Positions 29,258-38,348 of a DNA stretch of 64,000 bases are shown in pieces. The translations under genes and the position numbers were made by a program. The stretch spans positions 1 through 64,000 of the forward strand of contig VXOR01000093.1 of the NCBI GenBank assembly GCA_009840005.1, read 5' to 3'. Position 1 is the stretch's first letter. The number at the start of each line of letters is the position of its first letter. The DNA comes from Gemmatimonadota bacterium (GTDB taxonomy: Bacteria; Latescibacterota; UBA2968; UBA8231). Below the pieces are notes generated by a model. The model did no database searches and was not told the DNA's origin. It worked only from the letters and a program-made list of their open reading frames with translations.

Positions 29258-32200
29258 ATGAAAAAGTTTGTCACCTATTTGGCGACCGCCGGGCTTTTGC
29301 TCGGCGCATTCACCCCGGTCCAAAGCCGCGGACCGAGCGCGTATCGCGCCGCCAAAATTGTGCAGGAGACCTTTGGTGAGCAGGCGTTGCTCAACATCAA
29401 CAACATGGCCATGTGGTTTGAGCGCAATGGCTCGTCCGGGTACAACCCGCTCACCTCCGGATCCGGGGTAACCTTTCCGCGCTCGACTGACCAAGTCATC
29501 TATCGTGATGGCCTGATTTGGGGTGGCATCGTCAAAGACGGCGATCCACAGGAACTGCGCGTCGGCGGCCAGACCTATAGAATAGGCACCGTGCCCGGCC
29601 GCATCATCAGCCAGGGCGTGGCCGAAGACCCGGCCGACCCAAGCGTCCGCATCTACCGCATTCGCCGCGATTATCAGACAGCGGACCTGCGTCTCGACGC
29701 CTCTGAGAGCTTGGGAATTGGGCTGCGCGAAGTCACCAACAGCGACGTGGAGGCCCTGCGCACTCAGTACGAGCAGGATTGGCGCGAATGGCCCTATCAG
29801 AAAGGGGCTCCTTATTACGACAACGATGGGGACGGCGAATACAACCCAGACACTGACGAGCCAGGCGTGGCTGGGGCTGACCAAGTAGCTTGGTTTGTGA
29901 TTAACGACCTCGATGTAGGGGCAGCTCAAACGCTGTACGGCTCCAAGCCCGTTGGCCTTGAGGTTCAGGTACTGCTTTGGGGGTATGCCCGCACAGACGC
30001 ACTGGGCGATGTAATTTTCAAGAAGTTCACGGTCATTTACAAAGGCACTAGTGCCACTCCAGATACGGCCCGCATTGAGGATATGTACTTCGCCCAGTGG
30101 TCCGACCCGGATTTGGGCGACTACGGCGACGACTTTGCCGGGGCCGACATCGGTTTAAGCCTTGGCTACGTGTACAACTCAATTAACGACGACTCGCACT
30201 ACGTACCCTTTGGGCTGGCACCGCCAGCCGTGGGCTACGACTTCCTCCAAGGGCCGGTCGTTCCGGTATTCCAAGAAGACGAAAATGGCGACCCGCTGTT
30301 GGACGAGGACGGCAACTTGGTCTTGGATGAGAATTCGGAAGCCATTTTCAACTTTGGCCGGAGACCCGGTTACCGCAATTTGCCGATGACGTCCTTTGTG
30401 TACTTTGCCGCCGGCTCGGCTATTGACGACCCGGAACTTGGCGAGTACATCGGTACCGAGGAGTGGTACAATCTGCTGCGCGGTTTCCAGCCCCAGCCCG
30501 ACATTGGCAACCCCGTTCCGTACACCAATCCCCTGACTGGCGACGACACCTTTTTCACCCTCGATGGTGATCCGACCAGAGCCACCGGCTGGAATGACGG
30601 TGTGCCGTTGCCTGCGGGTGACCGACGCATCGTGCTCAACACCGGCCCGTTTGAGATGGCCTTGGGCGATACCCAGGAAGTGGTGGTCGCGCTACTGGGC
30701 GGCATTTCCACCGATCGCCTGCGCAGCGTCTCCAAGCTGAAATTCAACGACCAGTTTGTACAGGACGCATACAACAGCTTCTTTGAGGTGCCCAAGCCGC
30801 CGGCCCAGCCCAATGTCCGCGTAGCCGAGCTCAATCAGGCGATCCTCTTGGATTGGGGTTGGGATGACGAGTCGATTCAGGCCACCGAAGGCGAGGGGTC
30901 GCCCGGCTTTGAGTTTGAAGGTTACAACCTCTACCAGTTGCCCTCGGCCGAAGCCACGCTTTCGCAGGGCGTCAAGGTAGCGACCTTCGACATCGAGAAT
31001 GGGGTGACTACAATTCTCGGCATTGCCCTCGACGAGGAGTCGGGCGTAGTGCTTGATGTGCCCTTGCAGGTAGGCATCGACTTTGGGATCAAGCGCAATA
31101 CCACGATTACTCAGGACCACATCCGCAGCGGTCCGTTGGTCAACGGCCAGCGATACTACTTTGCGGTGACGGCCTACAACCGTGCCACCGACGAAGGGGC
31201 CGCTACCACCACGCTGGAGAGCACTCCGCAGAACCTGATCTGCGTACCGCAGGAGCCGCCGCCAGGCACCCGCTATCTGAGCAAGCCTGACAGCGTGATA
31301 ACCCCCGAGCACACCGCCGGTATCAGTGAGGGAGAAGTTGAGGTCGTGGTAGTCAACCCTATATTCACCACGGGCCACAACTATCAGGTCCGCTTCGGCG
31401 CGGATGAGGAGGGCCACACCGTGTGGAGCCTGATAGATGAAACCGATGGCGGCAAGACCCTCCTTGCCGACCAGTTTGAGATCGGCCCGGGCGACGAGCG
31501 AGCGGCCATCTACCTCCCGGACCACGGTTTTGAACTGATGGTCCTCGGCCCACCGCTGGCGCTTAGTGGTTGGGAGTGGGAGGGATCGGAGCGCTGGCTA
31601 ACCGGTATCAACTGGGGTGGCAGTGCCCTTGGCGGCGGTGCTGACGTCGGTCCCAATTTCTTCGGCTCTTCGCTTGGCGGTGCCGACCTAAATACCGTCG
31701 AGATTCGCTTTAGTCGCACCAATACGCAAAAAGGCTACCGCTATCTGCGCGGCGGCGATCCCAATTACGGTTTTCAAGATTTTGTCGATGTGCCTTTTAC
31801 CGCTTGGGAAGTAGATAGCGATCCACCGCGTCAGGTCAATATCGGCTTTGTCGAGAACGTGGGTTCCACTTCGGAAAATGGCACTTGGGATTTGGCCTCG
31901 GAAGACCCGGACCGCGGGCTCGGTGGTCGAGAGTACCTGTTTATTTTTGACAGCGACTATAGCGACACGCCACTAGCCCAATACGGCGAGGGCAAAAGCA
32001 TCTTAGCCGATGCAGTTACCTTCGACATCCATGCGGCACTGTGGGTCACGCTAAGAAGTGGGGACCACGAGATGGATATGCTCGAAGACGGTCAGATTCT
32101 GAGGTTGATCCCTTACAGAGTCAACGGCCCTGACGATGTATTTTCCTTTGTCGTCCCAGGGCAAGAGGAGAACGCCGAATTACTCAAGGAGGCCATCGAG

Positions 32201-32512
32201 AAGATCAACGTCTTCCCCAATCCCTACCTCGGCGTCAACGCGGCGGAGACCAGCCGTTACAGCCACTTCGTGACCTTCAGCCACCTGCCGTCCAAGGCGA
32301 ATATCCGCATCTTCGACATGAGCGGCACGCTGGTGCGCACGATCGAGAAGGATGACCCATCGCAGTTCACGCGCTGGGATCTGCAAAACCACAATGCACT
32401 GCCGGTGGCCAGCGGCATGTATATCGCCCATATCGAACTGCCGGATCACGGCGAAAGTCGGATCCTCAAGTTGGCCATCATCCAAGAGCAGCAGTTCCTA
32501 GAGAACTTCTAG
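29258..32512 (+). CDS. giant secreted protein with fibronectin-like and FlgD/Por-type C-terminal domains
   Basis: 1084 aa, exported. The signal peptide (YLATAGLLLGAFTPVQS) is followed by a large beta-rich body with Asp/Gly-rich EF-hand-like loops (YDNDGDGEYNPDTDEPG), a fibronectin-III-like region near 560-690 (NVRVAELNQAILLDWGWDDE; GQRYYFAVTAYNR) and a C-terminal domain (VFPNPYLGVN...NIRIFDMSGTLVRTI...ASGMYIAHIEL) of the FlgD_ig/Por secretion tail type. Such tails target proteins through type IX-like secretion in Bacteroidetes. ATG 29258 follows AAAGGGAGG. The role is probably at the cell surface with the neighbouring receptor. Confidence 0.8.
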   Translation: MKKFVTYLATAGLLLGAFTPVQSRGPSAYRAAKIVQETFGEQALLNINNMAMWFERNGSSGYNPLTSGSGVTFPRSTDQVIYRDGLIWGGIVKDGDPQELRVGGQTYRIGTVPGRIISQGVAEDPADPSVRIYRIRRDYQTADLRLDASESLGIGLREVTNSDVEALRTQYEQDWREWPYQKGAPYYDNDGDGEYNPDTDEPGVAGADQVAWFVINDLDVGAAQTLYGSKPVGLEVQVLLWGYARTDALGDVIFKKFTVIYKGTSATPDTARIEDMYFAQWSDPDLGDYGDDFAGADIGLSLGYVYNSINDDSHYVPFGLAPPAVGYDFLQGPVVPVFQEDENGDPLLDEDGNLVLDENSEAIFNFGRRPGYRNLPMTSFVYFAAGSAIDDPELGEYIGTEEWYNLLRGFQPQPDIGNPVPYTNPLTGDDTFFTLDGDPTRATGWNDGVPLPAGDRRIVLNTGPFEMALGDTQEVVVALLGGISTDRLRSVSKLKFNDQFVQDAYNSFFEVPKPPAQPNVRVAELNQAILLDWGWDDESIQATEGEGSPGFEFEGYNLYQLPSAEATLSQGVKVATFDIENGVTTILGIALDEESGVVLDVPLQVGIDFGIKRNTTITQDHIRSGPLVNGQRYYFAVTAYNRATDEGAATTTLESTPQNLICVPQEPPPGTRYLSKPDSVITPEHTAGISEGEVEVVVVNPIFTTGHNYQVRFGADEEGHTVWSLIDETDGGKTLLADQFEIGPGDERAAIYLPDHGFELMVLGPPLALSGWEWEGSERWLTGINWGGSALGGGADVGPNFFGSSLGGADLNTVEIRFSRTNTQKGYRYLRGGDPNYGFQDFVDVPFTAWEVDSDPPRQVNIGFVENVGSTSENGTWDLASEDPDRGLGGREYLFIFDSDYSDTPLAQYGEGKSILADAVTFDIHAALWVTLRSGDHEMDMLEDGQILRLIPYRVNGPDDVFSFVVPGQEENAELLKEAIEKINVFPNPYLGVNAAETSRYSHFVTFSHLPSKANIRIFDMSGTLVRTIEKDDPSQFTRWDLQNHNALPVASGMYIAHIELPDHGESRILKLAIIQEQQFLENF

Positions 32513-32551
32513 GGGCACGGGATATCAAAGAGAGAAATAGGAGGCCATTCC

Positions 32552-33586
32552 ATGCTTCGACACAGCTTTCGCATCTCGACGATCCTGCTGGCGCTGGTTT
32601 TTGCCTCGGCTACGGCCTTTGCCGACGGCTACGATCGCGCTGGTACGGCCGCGGCCCCGGAACTGCTGATTCCGGTTGGCGCGCGCGACATGGCCTTGGG
32701 CGGGGCCTCAATCGCCACTAGTTCCGGTTTAGAGGCTCTGCACTGGAACCCGGCGGGTCTGTCCAAGTCCGAATCCAACGCGGGCATCATGTTCTCGACG
32801 ATGTCCCATCTGGCGGATACTCGCATCAACTATCTGGCTACCGGTGCCAACTTCAAGAGCCTCGGCTCGCTAGCCTTCAACATCAAGGCGCTGGATTTCG
32901 GCCAAATTCCGGTGACGACCGAGGCCAATCCAGACGGCACCGGCGCGACCTATTCGCCGACCTTCTTCACGGTGGGCCTGACCTTTGCGAGGGAACTGAC
33001 TGATCGCATCGCCGTCGGGTTTACTAGCCATTATGTCGTCAATCGCATCCAGCGCGTCGAGGCCACTGCGGCCTCGTTTAGCGCCGGTCTGCAATACGCC
33101 AATTTGGGCGGGATTGCCGGCTTGGACTTGGGGGTGGCGCTCAAACACATCGGCACGCGGATGCAGTTTGGCGGTTCCGGCTTGTTGCGTCGCGGCCAGA
33201 TTGACGGGCTGCGCCGCGGACCGTCCGATTACAATGTGGAGGCCAGTTCCGCAGACTTGCCCTCGACGTTTGAGCTCGGTCTGAGCTACCGCTACGAGCC
33301 TGCTGGGATGGGTGCGATCAACCTGTCCTCGGCCTTCCGGCACAACAATTTTGCCTACGACCAGTACCGGTTGGGTGCTGAATATGTGTTGAGCGATTTC
33401 TTTGCCTTGCGCGCTGGTTTCGACTACGCGCCCAACTCGGATGACGACTACATCTATGGCACCAGCTTCGGTTTTGGTCTGAATCTGGATGCCGGGACGA
33501 TCAAAAATTTGCGCGTTGATTACGCCTACACTACGGTCGACTATTTCGACGCGCTCAACACCTTTACCTTTCAGTTCGGGTTCTAA
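32552..33586 (+). CDS. PorV/UPF0164-family outer-membrane barrel
   Basis: 344 aa. A signal peptide (LLALVFASATAFA) is followed by the family N-terminus (LLIPVGARDMALGGASIATSSGLEALHWNPAGLS) and regular beta strands to a C-terminal strand ending FTFQFGF. Family members include PorV and FadL-like barrels; PorV shuttles type IX cargo. The gene sits just after a protein with a Por-type tail, which favours that reading. RBS GGAGG. It ends at a strong hairpin terminator. Confidence 0.85.
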   Translation: MLRHSFRISTILLALVFASATAFADGYDRAGTAAAPELLIPVGARDMALGGASIATSSGLEALHWNPAGLSKSESNAGIMFSTMSHLADTRINYLATGANFKSLGSLAFNIKALDFGQIPVTTEANPDGTGATYSPTFFTVGLTFARELTDRIAVGFTSHYVVNRIQRVEATAASFSAGLQYANLGGIAGLDLGVALKHIGTRMQFGGSGLLRRGQIDGLRRGPSDYNVEASSADLPSTFELGLSYRYEPAGMGAINLSSAFRHNNFAYDQYRLGAEYVLSDFFALRAGFDYAPNSDDDYIYGTSFGFGLNLDAGTIKNLRVDYAYTTVDYFDALNTFTFQFGF

Positions 33587-33597
33587 ATTCGACCGTG

Positions 33598-33632
33598 GCG
33601 CGGCGCACATCCTGTGCGCCGCGCAGTTTTTA
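33598..33632 (+). terminator. strong intrinsic terminator after PorV-like gene
   Basis: A perfect 12-bp stem, GCGCGGCGCACA (33598-33609) and TGTGCGCCGCGC (33613-33624), with a 3-nt loop TCC, followed by AGTTTTTATA. It closes the receptor-secreted-barrel transcript, though readthrough into the TPR gene is possible. Confidence 0.85.
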
Positions 33633-33645
33633 TAGGAGATTGCCA

Positions 33646-34650
33646 ATGAAGTGCGTGGGCTGGCTGGCGGTGCTCGTCGCCGTCGCCGGATTGGGGTGTC
33701 AGAGTTCGACCATGACCGCGGCCAAGCTCTATATCAAACAGGAGCAGCCGCAAGAGGCCAAAAAGCAACTCGTCCTAGTCTTGCAGACTGAGCCAGAAAA
33801 TAGCGAGGCCCACCTACTCATGGGCAAGCTCTTAGGGGACGAGGGCCGCTATGGCGAAATGGCCGAGCATCTAGCGCACGCCGAGCGCAATCCCAAGTTC
33901 CAGAGCGAGGTTGAACAAACGCGCCGCCAGTTTTGGACGCGAGAGTACAATGCCGGCGTCGTCCACGCCCAAGGCGAGGCCCCCAATTACGCGATGGCGC
34001 GGCACTCGTTTCACAACGCTACCATCATCGACGAAAGCGCGCTCGATGCTTGGCGCAACCTCGCATACGTCTATTACCAGATCGACAGCACGGATGCGGC
34101 CATTGCCACCTACCAGAAGATCGCGTCGGCAGCTCCAGAAGACGAGGACGCCTTTTTCAGCCTAGGGTCGCTCTACTTGGAAAATGACAACCTCGATGAG
34201 GCTATCCGCGCTTTGTCACAGGTGGTCAAGATCAATCCTGAAAACCTCAATGGCCTGACCAATCTCGCCATAGCCCAAGCCCAAGCCGAGGACTACGAGG
34301 GAGCCGAGGCCAATTATCGCAAGGTCATAGAGCTGAACCCCGATGATTTCAGGCCCCACTTCAACTTGGGCAACCTCTACTGGCAGCAAGAAAAGTACAC
34401 CGCAGCTAAGCGGGCCTATGAACAGGTCCTACAGCTCGAACCCGGCGATGGGGACGCGCTCTACAATCTCGCCATGGTCCACTTGGCTACAGAGGATATG
34501 GATGGCGCGTTGCCGCTCTTGGAACAGCTCGCTGAACAAATGCCAGACAATGCGTTGGTGTGGCTGCATTTGGGGACGGTTTACGCCCATAAAGAATTGA
34601 TTGAGGAAAGCGAGGCGGCGTATGCGCGGGCCGAGGAACTAGAGGAGTAA
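33646..34650 (+). CDS. TPR-repeat lipoprotein
   Basis: 334 aa. The N-terminus has a lipobox (VAVAGLGCQSS), so it is a membrane-anchored lipoprotein. Tandem tetratricopeptide repeats follow (PEDEDAFFSLGSLYLENDNLDEAIRALSQVVKINP; PDDFRPHFNLGNLYWQQEKYTAAKRAYEQVLQLEP), about eight in all. Such proteins scaffold envelope complexes. ATG 33646 follows TAGGAG; an in-frame GTG upstream lies within the terminator. It is 18 bp upstream of the permease gene. Confidence 0.85.
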   Translation: MKCVGWLAVLVAVAGLGCQSSTMTAAKLYIKQEQPQEAKKQLVLVLQTEPENSEAHLLMGKLLGDEGRYGEMAEHLAHAERNPKFQSEVEQTRRQFWTREYNAGVVHAQGEAPNYAMARHSFHNATIIDESALDAWRNLAYVYYQIDSTDAAIATYQKIASAAPEDEDAFFSLGSLYLENDNLDEAIRALSQVVKINPENLNGLTNLAIAQAQAEDYEGAEANYRKVIELNPDDFRPHFNLGNLYWQQEKYTAAKRAYEQVLQLEPGDGDALYNLAMVHLATEDMDGALPLLEQLAEQMPDNALVWLHLGTVYAHKELIEESEAAYARAEELEE

Positions 34651-34668
34651 AGCGCCCGCGCTCCCACC

Positions 34669-35964
34669 ATGCTGCAGTACACCATCCAGCGCATTCTGCT
34701 GGCCATCCCAACTCTCCTCGGTATCACCCTACTGACCTTCCTGATTATGCGTTTGGCACCCGGCGACCCGGTTGATCTGTTCTTGGGGGGGGCCGCTGGT
34801 GGCGAGGGGCTCTCCACCGACCAGCAGACGGACATGGAGAAGACGCGCCGGGATTTGCGCCGTCAACTTGGGCTGGACCAACCGCTACACCTCCAGTATT
34901 TGCACTGGCTTTCCAACTTGGTCTTGCGCGTGGAGGACTTGGGCGCATTCGACCGCGGAGCTTTGTTAGCCGACTCCGTGCTCGACGAGCTAGCAGACGC
35001 GGAGCGGGCCGAGTTGGCCGCGCTTGAGGGCGAGGAGCGCAAGGCGCGCTTCTTGGAGCACTTTCGCCGCCTGCGCCCCGAGCGCGTCAACGAGCTAGTC
35101 GAGTCGCCTTTCTGGCAGAGCCGCCTTTTCTCGCCAACCCAAAACTATGCGTATGCCGGGTCTGGCTTGGAACTGGTGCAGGTGGGAGACTGGCGTTTGG
35201 TGACGCTGAATTTGGGCCGCTCCTTCAAAGACCAACAACCGGTCATTGACCACATCTTCGACCGGCTGCCTATCACGCTGGAAATCAACCTCATCAGCCT
35301 AGTCTTTGCCTATCTAGTCGGCGTGCCGCTGGGCATAGTGATCGCGGTCAAGCAAAATACCGCTATCGACCGCTTGGTTACCACCGGGACCTTCATGCTG
35401 TGGTCGATGCCTTCTTTTTGGCTCGGTATGTTGTTGATCTTGTTTTTCTGCAACAAGGAATTTTTTTACTGGTTTCCAGCCTCCGGGATTCAGTCGTTGG
35501 ACGCGGGGGAAGACTGGGGATTCTGGCGGCTGCTGACCGACCACGCCCACCACATGGTTTTGCCGATACTGGCTTCGACCTACGCCAGCTTCGCTGGCAT
35601 TTCGCGCTATATGCGCACCAGCATGCTGGAGAATTTGCGGCTGGACTACGTGCGCACCGCCCAAGCCAAGGGGTTGCGCTACCGCGTTGTGGTGCTGCGC
35701 CATGTGCTGCGCAACTCCTTGATTCCCATCGTGACGCTGATGGCTGGGCTTTTGCCGGGAATGATCGCGGGTTCGGTGTTTATCGAGACGATCTTCACCA
35801 TTCCAGGCATGGGCTTTTTGGCGTTCCAGTCGGTCATCGTGCGCGATTATCCCGTGGCCATGGCGCTCTTTACCATTGGTTCGGCCCTATCCTTGGCGGG
35901 GATCTTGGTGGCGGATATTTTGCTCAAGGTCGTGGACCCGCGCATCGACTTTGCGAGCGTGTAG
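34669..35964 (+). CDS. ABC transporter permease, DppB/OppB type with large insertion
   Basis: 431 aa. An N-terminal helix (RILLAIPTLLGITLLTFLIMRLAPGDP) is followed by a charged ~150-residue segment (about 50-200, e.g. LADAERAELAALEGEERKARFLEHFRRLRPERVNEL) and then the permease core (ITLEINLISLVFAYLVGVPLGI; RTAQAKGLRYRVVVLRHVLRNSLIPIVT EAA-loop region). The usual length is ~310-340 aa, so the insertion, periplasmic by topology, is unusual. ATG with no clear RBS. It abuts the second permease. Confidence 0.9.
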   Translation: MLQYTIQRILLAIPTLLGITLLTFLIMRLAPGDPVDLFLGGAAGGEGLSTDQQTDMEKTRRDLRRQLGLDQPLHLQYLHWLSNLVLRVEDLGAFDRGALLADSVLDELADAERAELAALEGEERKARFLEHFRRLRPERVNELVESPFWQSRLFSPTQNYAYAGSGLELVQVGDWRLVTLNLGRSFKDQQPVIDHIFDRLPITLEINLISLVFAYLVGVPLGIVIAVKQNTAIDRLVTTGTFMLWSMPSFWLGMLLILFFCNKEFFYWFPASGIQSLDAGEDWGFWRLLTDHAHHMVLPILASTYASFAGISRYMRTSMLENLRLDYVRTAQAKGLRYRVVVLRHVLRNSLIPIVTLMAGLLPGMIAGSVFIETIFTIPGMGFLAFQSVIVRDYPVAMALFTIGSALSLAGILVADILLKVVDPRIDFASV

Positions 35965-37008
35965 ATGAGCGCGGAGGCCGTTGTACAAGGGCAGTCCTAC
36001 GGACAGGTCGTCTGGAGGCAGTTTAAGAAAAACAGACCCGCATTGCTCAGTCTCTTGGGCGTCGTCTTGCTGGGGATTGTGGCCGTAAGCGCCGACTTGC
36101 TGGCTGGCGACAAGCCGTACTACATGAAGTACAAGGGCGAGATCTACTTTCCGGCCTTCCGCCAATACGCAGTCTATCTGGGAGTAGCGGACTGGCCGGC
36201 AGAATTGAAGCGCCGCCGCAACTTCAAAAAGCTCAAGCTAGAGGAGGCCATCTTCCCGCCAGTGCCTTATGCCCCAGGCGAAGTTCGCTTGCGGGAGAAG
36301 TACCAGCCTCCGGGAACCGAGCACTGGCTGGGCACAGACCGCTTGGGCCGCGACGTGCTCTCGGGACTGATTCACGGCACGCGCTATGCCTTGACCATCG
36401 GCCTAGTGGCTGTGGGCATATCGCTGGCCATTGGCTTGGTTTTAGGGGCATTGGCCGGTTACTTCGGGGGCTGGATTGACCTAGCACTCTCGCGCCTTTT
36501 CGAGCTGTGGGCCGCGATCCCTAGCTTCTTCCTGATATTGACGGTCGCGGCGTTTTTTCCGCCGAGTTTGTTCTTCGTCATGATCATTATCGGCCTTACG
36601 AGTTGGGTCGGTATCGCCCGGTTGACGCGCTCGCAATTCTTGCAGGTGCGCAGCTACGATTACGTGGCCGCCGCGCGCAGCCTCGGGTACTCAAACGGGC
36701 GGATCATGTTCCGCCACATCCTGCCCAACGCCATCGGCCCGATCCTGATCCCGGCGGCCTTCGGAGTCGCAGGTGCCATCCTCGCCGAGTCGGGATTGAG
36801 CTTTTTAGGGGTAGGGATACCAGCAGAAGTGATCACTTGGGGTGCCCTGCTGGCTGGGGCGCGCAGCAACGCGGCGGCTTGGTGGTTGGTGGTCGTGCCG
36901 GGCTTGGCCATTTTTGCGACCGTGACCCTGTACAACCTGCTAGGCGACGGGCTGCGCGACGCGCTAGACCCGAAGCTGCGCGGCTCAGGCGCTGAGGAAA
37001 GCGGGTAG
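35965..37008 (+). CDS. ABC transporter permease, DppC/OppC type
   Basis: 347 aa. An N-terminal helix (ALLSLLGVVLLGIVAVSADLLA) precedes a periplasmic loop (HWLGTDRLGRDVLSGLIHGTR, the family signature) and the core with the EAA loop (RSLGYSNGRIMFRHILPNAIGPILI). The ATG directly follows the DppB stop. With the binding protein at 16.2 kb it could form a peptide-type importer, but dppD/dppF ATPases are missing. The 3' end overlaps the convergent decarboxylase gene by 24 bp. Confidence 0.9.
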   Translation: MSAEAVVQGQSYGQVVWRQFKKNRPALLSLLGVVLLGIVAVSADLLAGDKPYYMKYKGEIYFPAFRQYAVYLGVADWPAELKRRRNFKKLKLEEAIFPPVPYAPGEVRLREKYQPPGTEHWLGTDRLGRDVLSGLIHGTRYALTIGLVAVGISLAIGLVLGALAGYFGGWIDLALSRLFELWAAIPSFFLILTVAAFFPPSLFFVMIIIGLTSWVGIARLTRSQFLQVRSYDYVAAARSLGYSNGRIMFRHILPNAIGPILIPAAFGVAGAILAESGLSFLGVGIPAEVITWGALLAGARSNAAAWWLVVVPGLAIFATVTLYNLLGDGLRDALDPKLRGSGAEESG

Positions 37009-38256
37009 GGACTCGTTGGCTAGGACTTGGTCGAGGGTTTGGCGCTGGCGCAGTAGATGGAAGTCGCCATCTGTGCCGAGCAGCACTTCGCCTGCTTCCG
37101 GGAAGGAATTGTAGTTTTTGGCGGCCATGCCAGCGCAATAGGCCCCGCTGCCGCCAATAAAAACCGCATCGCCGATGCGCGGCTCGGTGAGTACGCGAGG
37201 TGCCAGTTCCTCGGGATTGCCGGATGCAGGCGTGAGAATATCCCCGCTTTCACAACAATGCCCGGCGATTAGATACTCGCCTTGGCTGCGCCCCTCTGGT
37301 GTGGCTGGGACTACGACGATGGGGTGTTGCGCTCCGTACATGCTGGGGCGCAGCACTTCGGTCATCCCGCTATCGACCTTGATGAAGGAGTAGCCCTGCC
37401 TGCCGGTATCGACTACATCGACGACGCTACAGACGATGGCACCGGCGTTGCCCACCAAGAAGGTCCCAGGTTCGATTTCCAGATGCAGTTTGCGGCCGTG
37501 CTTTTCGGCGAAGCGGTTGAATTCGTCGGCGACAGGTTGGCCGGCCTTGTGCAAGTCGGTCGATACTTCGTCGGCCATGCGCCCGATTTTGAAACCGCCG
37601 CCCATATTTACGCGCCGGACTTCGGGCAGCTTGGCGGCCACGCCGAGCGTCAGCCGGGCGCAGTGCTGCCAGACTTCTGGGTCGCTGCCCGAGCCAATAT
37701 GGCTGTGCAAGCCAGTGAGTTGCAGGTTGTGTTCGGCGGCTGTTGCGAGCACTTGGTCGAGGTGTTCGTGCCAGATGCCGAAGCTCGACGAAGGGCCGCC
37801 CGTATTGGTGCGGTTGCTGTGCCCCGAGCCTAGGCCTGGGTTGATGCGCACGGAGACTTCGCGGCCCGGAAAGAGCCGACCGTAGGCTGCGAGTTGGTGC
37901 AGAGAACAGGCGTTGAAGAGGACGCCTTGGCGCACTAGATCTGCTAAATTGTCGGGTAGTTGTTGGGCCGTGAGCTGAATCTGGGCCGCAGGGACGCCAG
38001 CGCGCATGGCTCGCAGCGCTTCGTAGCCACTGCTCGCGTCGATGTGCAGGCCGGCGCGATTGAGAATGCGGATCACGCCGGCTGCCGGGCAGGCTTTCAC
38101 CGCGTAGCGAACCGTCAGGCCGTGTGCATTGGGGAAGGCCAGCGCCTTTTGGGCTTGGGATTCCAGCGCCTTTTGATCATAGACAAAAGTGGGTGTGCCA
38201 AATTGGCGCTGGACGGCGCGAACTTGGTCTTCAGACAGGAGTGAAAGCCGTTCCAT
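36985..38256 (-). CDS. diaminopimelate/ornithine-type PLP decarboxylase (LysA-like)
   Basis: 423 aa, fold type III PLP decarboxylase. The PLP lysine is K54 in YAVKACP, the Gly-rich phosphate site is GGGFKIG and the active-site Cys is in CCESGD (~335). LysA usually has HIGSQ; here HIGSGSDPEVW. Family members include LysA, D-ornithine/lysine and CANSDC-type carboxynorspermidine decarboxylases, so the substrate is not certain. It is the only minus-strand gene in the central 50 kb and shares a 91-bp divergent gap with the carbamoyltransferase. Confidence 0.82.
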   Translation of the reverse strand: MERLSLLSEDQVRAVQRQFGTPTFVYDQKALESQAQKALAFPNAHGLTVRYAVKACPAAGVIRILNRAGLHIDASSGYEALRAMRAGVPAAQIQLTAQQLPDNLADLVRQGVLFNACSLHQLAAYGRLFPGREVSVRINPGLGSGHSNRTNTGGPSSSFGIWHEHLDQVLATAAEHNLQLTGLHSHIGSGSDPEVWQHCARLTLGVAAKLPEVRRVNMGGGFKIGRMADEVSTDLHKAGQPVADEFNRFAEKHGRKLHLEIEPGTFLVGNAGAIVCSVVDVVDTGRQGYSFIKVDSGMTEVLRPSMYGAQHPIVVVPATPEGRSQGEYLIAGHCCESGDILTPASGNPEELAPRVLTEPRIGDAVFIGGSGAYCAGMAAKNYNSFPEAGEVLLGTDGDFHLLRQRQTLDQVLANESLPAFLSA

Positions 38257-38348
38257 TAAATGACCCTAACTTGATATTTTTCAATAGAATCCGTAGGTTA
38301 TGAAAACTTTTTAGTATCGCTGCTACACCCCATTTTGTCAAGCTCCTT
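38257..38348. promoter_or_regulatory. divergent promoter region
   Basis: The AT-rich 92-bp gap between the divergently transcribed decarboxylase and carbamoyltransferase genes must hold both promoters. No box could be assigned with confidence. Confidence 0.4.
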
